Shown piece by piece: positions 48,524-55,054 of a DNA stretch of 56,570 bases. Position 1 is the stretch's first letter; the number at the start of each line of letters is the position of its first letter. The DNA is from Streptomyces spinoverrucosus (GTDB lineage: Bacteria > Actinomycetota > Actinomycetes > Streptomycetales > Streptomycetaceae): positions 1-56,570 of the forward strand of contig NZ_BJND01000059.1 of the NCBI RefSeq assembly GCF_006539505.1. Direction: 5' to 3'. The translations under genes and the position numbers were made by a program. The notes beneath the pieces were generated by a model. It was not told where the DNA came from. It did no database searches and was given only the letters and a program-made list of their open reading frames with translations.

Positions 48524-49573
48524 ATGACCGCACCATCCCCCGGGCTCTCGGCTCCTCCCCCACCCCCGCCGCCGTCGATGCGGCTGAGAGAGCTCGTGTT
48601 CGGGGCGGCGTGTGCCGCCGCCGTCCGCGCGGCCGCCCGGCTGGGCGTCGCCGACGCACTCGGGGACACCCCCATGACCGTGCCGGACCTCGCCGCCGCG
48701 GTGAAGACCGAGCCGAAGCCGCTGCGCCGGCTGCTGCGCGCCCTGTCCTGCTACGGCGTCTTCGCCGAGCGGCCCGACGGAACGTTCAGCCACACCGAGA
48801 TGTCCCGGCTGCTGCGCGAGGACGACCCCAACAGCCTGCGTGACATCACCCTGTGGTGCACCGAGCCGTGGACCTGGGACGCCTGGCCGAAGCTGGACGA
48901 GGCGGTGCGCACCGGCAGGAACGTCGTCGAGGACCTCTACGGCAAGGAGTTCTTCGTCTACCTCAACGAGGACGCCCCGGAGTCGGCCGACGTCTTCAAC
49001 CGGGCGATGACGACCTCCAGCGAGCAGTCGGCGCGCGATGTCGCCGCGCTGCTTGACCTGTCCGGCGCCTCGTCCGTCGCGGACGTCGGCGGCGGCCAGG
49101 GGCACGTGGTGGCCAGCCTGCTGGACAAGTACCCGTCGATGCGGGGCTTTCTGCTGGATCTGCCGCGGGTGGTGGAGAACGCCGTGCCGCGGCTGCGCCA
49201 GGGCGGCGATCTCGCCGACCGGACGCGCATCGTGCCCGGCGACGTCCGCGTGTCCGTCCCGGTCGCGGCGGACGTCTACATCATCAAGAACATCCTGGAG
49301 TGGGACGACGAGTCCACGGCCAGACTGCTGCGCAACGTCATCGAGGCGGGCGGTCCCGGCACCCGGGTCGTGGTCATCGAGAACCTCGTCGACGACACCC
49401 CGTCGATGCGCTTCAGCACCGCCATGGACCTGCTGCTGCTCCTGAACGTCGGCGGGGCCAAGCACACCACCGACAGCATGGTCGGGCGGCTGACCGACGC
49501 GGGCCTGACCGTCGGCGACATCCGGCCGGTCAACCCCTATCTGCACGCGTTCGACTGCTCGGTCCCCGGGTGA
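48524..49573 (+). CDS. SAM-dependent O-methyltransferase (PF00891 type)
   Basis: 349 aa. N-terminal dimerisation winged helix (~18-110) and a C-terminal methyltransferase with VADVGGGQGHVVASLL (~185-200, acidic D187) and GTRVVVIENLVDD. It resembles the O-methyltransferases of aromatic polyketide pathways, such as tetracenomycin tailoring enzymes. GGAAGG repeats upstream give a strong ribosome site. It faces the pigment operon tail-to-tail, so a tailoring role is plausible. Confidence 0.9.
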   Translation: MTAPSPGLSAPPPPPPPSMRLRELVFGAACAAAVRAAARLGVADALGDTPMTVPDLAAAVKTEPKPLRRLLRALSCYGVFAERPDGTFSHTEMSRLLREDDPNSLRDITLWCTEPWTWDAWPKLDEAVRTGRNVVEDLYGKEFFVYLNEDAPESADVFNRAMTTSSEQSARDVAALLDLSGASSVADVGGGQGHVVASLLDKYPSMRGFLLDLPRVVENAVPRLRQGGDLADRTRIVPGDVRVSVPVAADVYIIKNILEWDDESTARLLRNVIEAGGPGTRVVVIENLVDDTPSMRFSTAMDLLLLLNVGGAKHTTDSMVGRLTDAGLTVGDIRPVNPYLHAFDCSVPG

Positions 49574-49592
49574 GCGTCCCGCTCCCGGAGAA

Positions 49593-49635
49593 CACCGGTG
49601 CCGGGCCCGCGTCGGACGCGGGCCCGGCACCGGTG
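49593..49635. terminator. strong hairpin between the O-methyltransferase and pigment genes
   Basis: Perfect 20-bp stem (CACCGGTGCCGGGCCCGCGT with its complement) and a 3-base loop, between convergent genes. It can terminate both transcripts. Confidence 0.85.
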
Positions 49636-49648
49636 GCCGGACGGGGGG

Positions 49649-49981
49649 TCAGGCGCCGGCGTCGCGCTCCCAGAGGTAGAAGCGCTGCGCCATCGCGTCC
49701 TTCGGGGACCGCCAGGTCTCCGGGTCGTATGCGCTGACGTACGCCGAGAGGCGCTCGCTGACCTCCTGGAACTCGGGGTGCGAGGTGACCTTGGCGATGG
49801 CTGGTCCGGGTTCGCGTTCGGACTCGATGAGGTGCATGTACACATCGCCGAACTGGAAGAGGCTGCGCCGGACGACGCCGACGAGGTGCGGCAGCTCTCC
49901 CCGGTCGGACTCCGCGAACACCTTGGCGATGTCGGGGGCGGAACCCGGGGCCATGCGGGCGACGATCAGGGCCTGGTGCAC
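49649..49981 (-). CDS. TcmI-family type II polyketide cyclase (whiE ORFVII-like)
   Basis: 110 aa ferredoxin-like cyclase. MHQALIVARMAPGSAPD, GVVRRSLFQFGDVYMHLIES and SHPEFQEVSERL are close to tetracenomycin F2 cyclase. It would close the last ring of the aromatic polyketide. Last gene of the minus-strand pigment operon, 21 bases after the aromatase gene. Confidence 0.9.
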   Translation of the reverse strand: MHQALIVARMAPGSAPDIAKVFAESDRGELPHLVGVVRRSLFQFGDVYMHLIESEREPGPAIAKVTSHPEFQEVSERLSAYVSAYDPETWRSPKDAMAQRFYLWERDAGA

Positions 49982-50002
49982 GGTCTTCTCCTGTCGTCCG
50001 GC

Positions 50003-50482
50003 TCAGTCGGCCAGGGCCGGGGCGGGCCGGTGACCGGCGGCCGCCTGCTCGATCTTCTCCCGGATCAGGGCCATCTGGATCTTGGAGTTCTTGTTGATGT
50101 TGTCGGTCATCCAGGCGTCGTCGACAGGCGCGTCCGGCTTCATCGCGAAGTCCTGCGTCCAGACCATCCGGGTGCCGGCGGGGACCTCCTCGTAGCGCCA
50201 GTGGATGCTCATGTGGGCGAAGGGCCCGGTCTCCACCCGGCGCGCCTTGACGGTGAGGGTGTCGCGGTCCGGCTCGCGCTCGGAGACCCAGCTCCAGACG
50301 GTGCCGTTGTCGTCCGGGTGCATGGTCAGCCGGAACGTCGTCCTGTTCCCCTCCCGGGAGAGGATCTCGACGGACGCGTACTCACTGAACAGCTGCGGCC
50401 ACCGCTCCAGGTCGTTGGTCATGTCCCAGACCAGGTCCAGCGGGGCGGCGATGGTGATCTCGTTCTCGGTGTGTCCTGCCAT
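50003..50482 (-). CDS. SRPBCC polyketide aromatase/cyclase (whiE ORFVI-like)
   Basis: 159 aa START/Bet v1-like single domain: hydrophobic-pocket strands APLDLVWDMTNDLERWPQLF and GTVWSWVSERE. It aromatises and cyclises the first ring of the nascent polyketide (TcmN N-terminal and WhiE ORFVI function). ATG 50482, 1 base after the ACP stop, so co-translated with it. Confidence 0.9.
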   Translation of the reverse strand: MAGHTENEITIAAPLDLVWDMTNDLERWPQLFSEYASVEILSREGNRTTFRLTMHPDDNGTVWSWVSEREPDRDTLTVKARRVETGPFAHMSIHWRYEEVPAGTRMVWTQDFAMKPDAPVDDAWMTDNINKNSKIQMALIREKIEQAAAGHRPAPALAD

Positions 50483-50483
50483 C

Positions 50484-50738
50484 TCAGGCTCCTGCCATCA
50501 GGGTGCTGTTGACGAGGTTGAGGAACTGCTGGGGCGTCTTGCAGCGCTCCGCGTCGACCGGCAACGGGGTGCCGTGGACGTTCTCCAGCTCGCCGACGAT
50601 GCCGAGCAGGCCCAGCGAGTCGACGCCGAGGACGTCGAAGCCGGTGTCCGGCTTCTCCTGGAGCTGCTGCGGGCTGACGGTGACCCCGGCGGCCTTCTTC
50701 ATGAGCGCGGCGAGTTCCTCCACGGTGATCTGGGACAT
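50484..50738 (-). CDS. acyl carrier protein of type II PKS (whiE ORFV-like)
   Basis: 84 aa. The phosphopantetheine attachment serine is S41 in GVDSLGLLGIV. Acidic four-helix bundle, normal ACP length. Carries the growing polyketide between ketosynthase and cyclases. ATG 50738. Confidence 0.95.
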   Translation of the reverse strand: MSQITVEELAALMKKAAGVTVSPQQLQEKPDTGFDVLGVDSLGLLGIVGELENVHGTPLPVDAERCKTPQQFLNLVNSTLMAGA

Positions 50739-50760
50739 GTGCCTTCCTCCTTTGCTGTGC

Positions 50761-52005
50761 TCACTGCACGGCGCCGTGCCGCAGCACCAGCGCCGAGTTC
50801 GACCCCATGAGTCCGCGGCTGAGGACCAGAGCCGTGCGCAGCTCTGCGGTCCGGGCGCGGCCCGTCACGAGGTCGAGGTCGTGGCAGACGTCGATGACGT
50901 TCGGCGTCGGCGGGATCAGCCCGTGCTCCATCGCGAGCACGGCCGCCGCGGTGTCCAGCACGGGGGCCGCGCAGTACCCCCGGCCGATTCCGGTCTTCGG
51001 CGCCGTGACCGGCACCCGGGTGCCGTGCTCGCCGAGGGCGTCGGCGAGCGCCAGCGCCTCGGCCCGGTCCGCCTCCGGCACTCCGAGGGCGTCGGCGAAG
51101 ACGACGTCGATCTCCTCGGGTGCGCAGCCGGCCTCCCGAAGGGCCTGCCGGATCGCGTGGGCGAGCCCCTCCCGGGACTCCGCCCAGCGGGAGGCGCCGG
51201 TGAAGGTGGCCGAATGGCCCGCGACCACGGCCCGGACTTCGGCGCCGCGTTCCCGGGCGGCGCCCGCCGCCTCCACCACGAGCATCGCGCCGCCCTCGGC
51301 CGGCACGAACCCGCATGCCGCGTCCGTGAACGGGCGGTAGGCCCGGGTCGGATCCGTCTCGCGGCTCAGCTCCTCGTAGCCGAGCTGGCAGACCACCGAG
51401 TACGGCGCGAGCGGCGCCTCGGTGGAGCCGGCCACGATCACGTCGGTGCCGCGTCGCACCGCCCGTGCCGCGTGCGCGAGGGCGTCCAGGCCGCCGGCCT
51501 CGTCGGAGGCGACGACGGAGCAGGGCCCCTTGAAGCCGCGGCGGATGGACACCTGGCCGGTGCTCGCGGCGTAGAACCAGGCGATGGACTGGTACGGCCC
51601 CACGAACCGGCTGCCCTTGCCCCACAGTCGCTGCAGTTCGCGCTGGCCGAACTCGCCGCCGCCGGACCCGGCGGCGGTGACGACGCCGATGGAGTACGGC
51701 GCGTCGGGGGTGTCCGCCAGCCCGAGCCGGGCGTCGTCCAGCGCCAGGTCGGCCGCGGCCATGGCGTAGTGCGTGAACCGGTCGGTCTGGACGAGGAAGC
51801 GCTCCTCGATCGTCGCCGCCGGGTCGAAGGCGCGGACCTCGCCGGCCACCTTGAGGGGAAGGTGCTCACAGCCCTCGCGGGTGACCCGGTCGAGGACGCT
51901 GAGGCCTTCCCGGGTGGCCTTCCAGAAGGTGTCGGGGTTGGTGCCGTTGGGCGCGACCACCCCGATGCCGGTGATGGCCGCACGCCGGTCCTGTGGTTCG
52001 CTCAT
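50761..52005 (-). CDS. ketosynthase beta / chain-length factor (whiE ORFIV-like)
   Basis: 414 aa, thiolase fold paired with the ketosynthase. The active-site cysteine is replaced, as expected: the region reads SVVASDEAGGLDAL, with Glu at 169 where most chain-length factors have Gln. The conserved tail (GLMGSNSALVLRHG) is present. It sets polyketide chain length and helps decarboxylative priming. ATG 52005, 7 bases after the ketosynthase stop. Confidence 0.95.
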   Translation of the reverse strand: MSEPQDRRAAITGIGVVAPNGTNPDTFWKATREGLSVLDRVTREGCEHLPLKVAGEVRAFDPAATIEERFLVQTDRFTHYAMAAADLALDDARLGLADTPDAPYSIGVVTAAGSGGGEFGQRELQRLWGKGSRFVGPYQSIAWFYAASTGQVSIRRGFKGPCSVVASDEAGGLDALAHAARAVRRGTDVIVAGSTEAPLAPYSVVCQLGYEELSRETDPTRAYRPFTDAACGFVPAEGGAMLVVEAAGAARERGAEVRAVVAGHSATFTGASRWAESREGLAHAIRQALREAGCAPEEIDVVFADALGVPEADRAEALALADALGEHGTRVPVTAPKTGIGRGYCAAPVLDTAAAVLAMEHGLIPPTPNVIDVCHDLDLVTGRARTAELRTALVLSRGLMGSNSALVLRHGAVQ

Positions 52006-52012
52006 CCTGTCC

Positions 52013-53272
52013 TCACTCCCTTGGCCGGGTCAGGACCACCGCTGACTGGAAGCCGCCGAACCCGCTGCCCACGGACAGCACGCTGGTCAGCTTCCGTTCG
52101 CGGGCGACGCGTGGGACGTAGTCCAGGTCGCACTCGGGGTCGGGGATCTCGTAGTTCGCGGTCGGCGGTACAACCTGCTTGGCGAGGGCCAGCACACAAG
52201 CGACCAGCTCGATGGCTCCGATCGCCCCGAGGGAGTGCCCCACCATGGACTTGATGGAGCTCATCGGGGTGTCGTAGGCGTGGTGGCCGAGCGCCCGCTT
52301 CACGGCCGCCGTCTCGTGGCGGTCGTTCTGCCGGGTGCCGGAGCCGTGTGCGTTGACGTAGTCGATCGCCGTCGGGTCGAGCCGCGCCTGGTCGAGGGCG
52401 GTGTCTATGGCCCGCGCCATCTCCAGGCCCTCCTTGGTCAGACCGGTCATGTGGTAGGCGTTGCCGAAAGTGGCGTAGCCGCCGAACTCGCAGTACACGT
52501 GGGCACCGCGGGCCCGGGCGTGCTCCAGTTCCTCCAGGACGAGCACCGCGCCGCCCTCGCCCATGACGAAGCCGTCACGGTTGTTGTCGAAGGGCCGGGA
52601 GGCGTGCGCGGGGTCGTCGTTGTTCGGAGAGGTGGCCTTGATCGCGTCGAAGCAGGCCATGGTGATCGGGGAGATCGGAGAGTCCGAGGCCCCGGCTATG
52701 CATATGTCGGCCCGGCCTTCCTGGACGGTGTGGAAGGCGTACCCGACGGCGTCCAGACCGGAGGTGCAGCCGGTGGACACGGTCTGCACGGGCCCCTGGG
52801 CGAAGAAACGTTCCGCCACCGCGGAGGCCACGGTGCTGGGCGAGAACGCCCGGTGCAGCTGTGGCTCGGCCTCGGTGTGGTCGACGTTCCAGCGCTGCCC
52901 GCGATGGCTGACCAGGACGTAGTCGTGCTCCAGCCGGGTGGTGCCGCCGACGGCGGTGCCCAGGGAGACGCCGACCCGCCAGGGATCCTCCCGGCCGAGG
53001 TCGAGCCCCGAGTCCCGCACCGCCTCCTCGCCGGCGACCAGGGCGAACTGTATGTACCGGTCCGCCCGTTCGACCTGCTCGGCATCCAGGCCGTGCGCGG
53101 TGGGGTCGAAGTCGCACTCGGCGGCGATCCGGGAGCGCAGACCGGCCGGGTCGAAGAACGTGATGCCCCGCGTCGCGGTACGGCCGTCGGCGAGCAGATT
53201 CCAGAACGCCGGTACGCCGATCCCGCCCGGAGCAACGATGCCTATGCCAGTGACCGCCACGCGCCGGGTCAT
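52013..53272 (-). CDS. type II polyketide ketosynthase alpha (whiE ORFIII-like)
   Basis: 419 aa. The catalytic triad region is intact: C169 in VSTGCTSGLDAV, VNAHGSGTRQND and SMVGHSLGAIGAIE (two histidines). The N-terminus MTRRVAVTGIGIVAPGGIGVPAFW and the long stretch ASRPFDNNRDGFVMGEGG match, in memory, the WhiE spore-pigment ketosynthase far better than antibiotic ones. Its ATG overlaps the cupin stop by 4 bases (ATGA). Confidence 0.95.
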   Translation of the reverse strand: MTRRVAVTGIGIVAPGGIGVPAFWNLLADGRTATRGITFFDPAGLRSRIAAECDFDPTAHGLDAEQVERADRYIQFALVAGEEAVRDSGLDLGREDPWRVGVSLGTAVGGTTRLEHDYVLVSHRGQRWNVDHTEAEPQLHRAFSPSTVASAVAERFFAQGPVQTVSTGCTSGLDAVGYAFHTVQEGRADICIAGASDSPISPITMACFDAIKATSPNNDDPAHASRPFDNNRDGFVMGEGGAVLVLEELEHARARGAHVYCEFGGYATFGNAYHMTGLTKEGLEMARAIDTALDQARLDPTAIDYVNAHGSGTRQNDRHETAAVKRALGHHAYDTPMSSIKSMVGHSLGAIGAIELVACVLALAKQVVPPTANYEIPDPECDLDYVPRVARERKLTSVLSVGSGFGGFQSAVVLTRPRE

Positions 53273-53733
53273 GACCGGACCTGACCTCGGTCATGGGCGG
53301 CACCCGCGGCAGCGGGCTCCGTGGCCACCGCGGCGGCCCCGATGACCTCCGTCTCCTCCGTGTCGACGTGTCCCAGGCTCGGGCGCGGGGCCAGCGGTCC
53401 CAGGTGGAAGACGATGCGCGCCTCCACATTGCCCACGTTCCGGAAGCGGTGGCGCATGTGGGCGGGGATCATCAGCCCCTGCTCCGGCCGGAGCGGGTGC
53501 GGTTCGCCGTCCAGGTCCACCTCCAGCTGCCCGCAGACGACGTACACGAACTCCTCGGAGTAGGGGTGGTAGTGCTCGGCGATGCGGTCGCCGGGCTGCA
53601 CGATGGCCACGCCCATGAAACCGCTGGTGGAGCCCACCGTCGTCGGGGTGAGCATGGCGCGCAGATCGCCGCCGCGCCGGGTGTTGGGCTCGACCTCGCT
53701 GAGGTCCACGATCTTCGGAATGGGTTTGATCAC
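53269..53733 (-). CDS. cupin-domain protein (whiE ORFII-like)
   Basis: 154 aa. Cupin motif 1, VQPGDRIAEHYHPYSEEFVYV (~43-62), contains the usual metal-binding His/His/Glu set. Motif 2, PAHMRHRFRN, is weaker. In spore-pigment clusters this small cupin is thought to assist oxidation or cyclisation; the activity is not proven. GTG 53733; overlaps the ketosynthase start. Confidence 0.88.
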   Translation of the reverse strand: MIKPIPKIVDLSEVEPNTRRGGDLRAMLTPTTVGSTSGFMGVAIVQPGDRIAEHYHPYSEEFVYVVCGQLEVDLDGEPHPLRPEQGLMIPAHMRHRFRNVGNVEARIVFHLGPLAPRPSLGHVDTEETEVIGAAAVATEPAAAGAAHDRGQVRS

Positions 53734-53768
53734 GACGTTCCTCCGTGGGTGTGCTGCGCCTGACGGGG

Positions 53769-54854
53769 TCAGGCATCCGGCGAGCGACGGTCGGTGATGA
53801 GCTCCATGCGGACGACGTCGCCGTCCAGCAGGGCGTTCAGCGGGGCCGGGGCCCCGGGCTTCGGCAGGGCGGCGTCGGTGCCCAGGCCGGGGCGCACATC
53901 GATCAGCCGTACGACGACGTCGTCCCGCTGGAAGATCGTGCTGCGCAGGACCGGGCCGGCGGGGTCCTCCGCGGTCGCCTCGTCCTGCCGTGCGAGCGCC
54001 TCGGCCAGCCGCATGCCCTCACCCGGCCGGGCCGGGTAGTGCAGGGCGTACCGCTCGCCCTCGGGCTGTTCGTCCAGGCTGACGTGGTGCACGGCGGGCA
54101 GCGCCGCCCGGGTGAAGAACACCCGCGCGGACTCGTCGTCGCTGAGATCCCGCTCCTGCTCCAGGTACGGGTTGATGGCCTCCTCGACCGCCCGTACCTC
54201 GGGCTGCCGGGCGACGTGACGCAGTGCCACAAGCAGGTCGCCGCGGACCTCGATGGCTCGCACGACCCGGTTGCCGTGCATGAACAGAGAGGTGCGGACC
54301 AGACGGGTGGTCTCGTCGACCCGCGTCTCGGGCGAATCGTAGTTCGCGAGGATCTTCGCGACCTCCGGCTCGCTGCCCGGCGTGACCGTGAAGGTGAGTG
54401 CGTGGCGGATCAGGCCATCGCCGATCCGGGGGGACACCTGCAGCCGGCGCGTTCCCGCGTCGGCCATCGCCGCCGCGCCGCCCATCTCGCGGACGATGTG
54501 GAAGCGCAGCGACCGGGTGTCGCGTACGCAGCTGTGCAGCGGCCGCACCATCTGCACGTGCTCCTCGCTGTTCACCCAGGCGAGGAACGGCGGGGCGCTC
54601 TCCCACTCACTGGTGATGAGCCATTGGGAGGGATTCTCGATGGACTGGCACAGCTGGTCGCTGACGTGGCCGGGCACCGAGGCGACCTGGTTGCACAGTT
54701 GCTCGTAGGCCTCCAGGAACTGCTGCTGGGCACCCTCGTATACGTCGACCAGCAGGACGACCCGGAGGCGGGAGCCGTCGAACACGGAGGTGGAGACCCG
54801 TTTCGACGCCTGTCGCGTCAGCTGCTGCGAAACCTTTTCCGACGTGGTGGTCAT
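53769..54854 (-). CDS. SchA/CurD-like protein, first gene of the spore-pigment operon (whiE ORFI-like)
   Basis: 361 aa from ATG 54854. The N-terminal ~110 residues look like an antibiotic-biosynthesis-monooxygenase ferredoxin-like domain (VVLLVDVYEGAQQQFLEAYEQL, ITSEWESAPPFLAW). The remainder matches the SchA/CurD domain found only in spore-pigment clusters of the curamycin, sch and whiE type. The exact step it catalyses is unknown. It begins the seven-gene minus-strand operon. Confidence 0.87.
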   Translation of the reverse strand: MTTTSEKVSQQLTRQASKRVSTSVFDGSRLRVVLLVDVYEGAQQQFLEAYEQLCNQVASVPGHVSDQLCQSIENPSQWLITSEWESAPPFLAWVNSEEHVQMVRPLHSCVRDTRSLRFHIVREMGGAAAMADAGTRRLQVSPRIGDGLIRHALTFTVTPGSEPEVAKILANYDSPETRVDETTRLVRTSLFMHGNRVVRAIEVRGDLLVALRHVARQPEVRAVEEAINPYLEQERDLSDDESARVFFTRAALPAVHHVSLDEQPEGERYALHYPARPGEGMRLAEALARQDEATAEDPAGPVLRSTIFQRDDVVVRLIDVRPGLGTDAALPKPGAPAPLNALLDGDVVRMELITDRRSPDA

Positions 54855-54903
54855 GCTGCGCAATCTCCTTCTCTGGAGGCAGAGGCGAACGCCGGCCGCT
54901 GAT

Positions 54904-54916
54904 GACGCGACGTCAG
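54904..54916. promoter_or_regulatory. TGACG-cga-CGTCA dyad upstream of the pigment operon
   Basis: Perfect 5-bp inverted repeat with 3-base spacer, nested in a wider GCTGA...TCAGC symmetry, ~50 bases upstream of the leftward operon start. A candidate regulator or sigma-factor site. Confidence 0.35.
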
Positions 54917-54960
54917 CGCTTCTTGATCCTCTGCCGGTCCCCCTCAGTGCGCGACTCGCG

Positions 54961-54976
54961 TGAACCACGCGGGTGA
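54961..54976. promoter_or_regulatory. putative BldM-WhiI heterodimer binding site
   Basis: TGAACCACGCGGGTGA fits the consensus I recall for BldM-WhiI (TGnnCCGnnCGGGTGA) at all fixed positions except one (A for G at position 7). The right half CGGGTGA is perfect. In S. coelicolor this complex activates late sporulation genes including whiE (recalled). The position between the two divergent genes fits. Confidence 0.65.
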
Positions 54977-55054
54977 TTGCGCACGCGGAACGCCTCCCAG
55001 AGGGCATGGAAACTCCAACGCTCTCCACACCCCCCACTGCCTCAGGAGTCCTTG

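Larger units (their letters stand above)
54855..55054. other. divergent promoter region of the spore-pigment cluster
   Basis: 200 bases between the SchA/CurD-like gene (leftward) and the FAD hydroxylase gene (rightward). It holds the BldM-WhiI-like site and a TGACG-cga-CGTCA dyad, both annotated separately, and a clear AGGAG ribosome site (55044-55048) for the hydroxylase. In S. coelicolor the matching whiE region carries two opposed promoters (recalled). Confidence 0.7.

Noticed and set aside
53769..55037. Longer 422-residue version of the SchA/CurD-like protein starting at 55037
   Set aside because: It would run through the divergent promoter and the BldM-WhiI-like site; ATG 54854 gives the family-like N-terminus.
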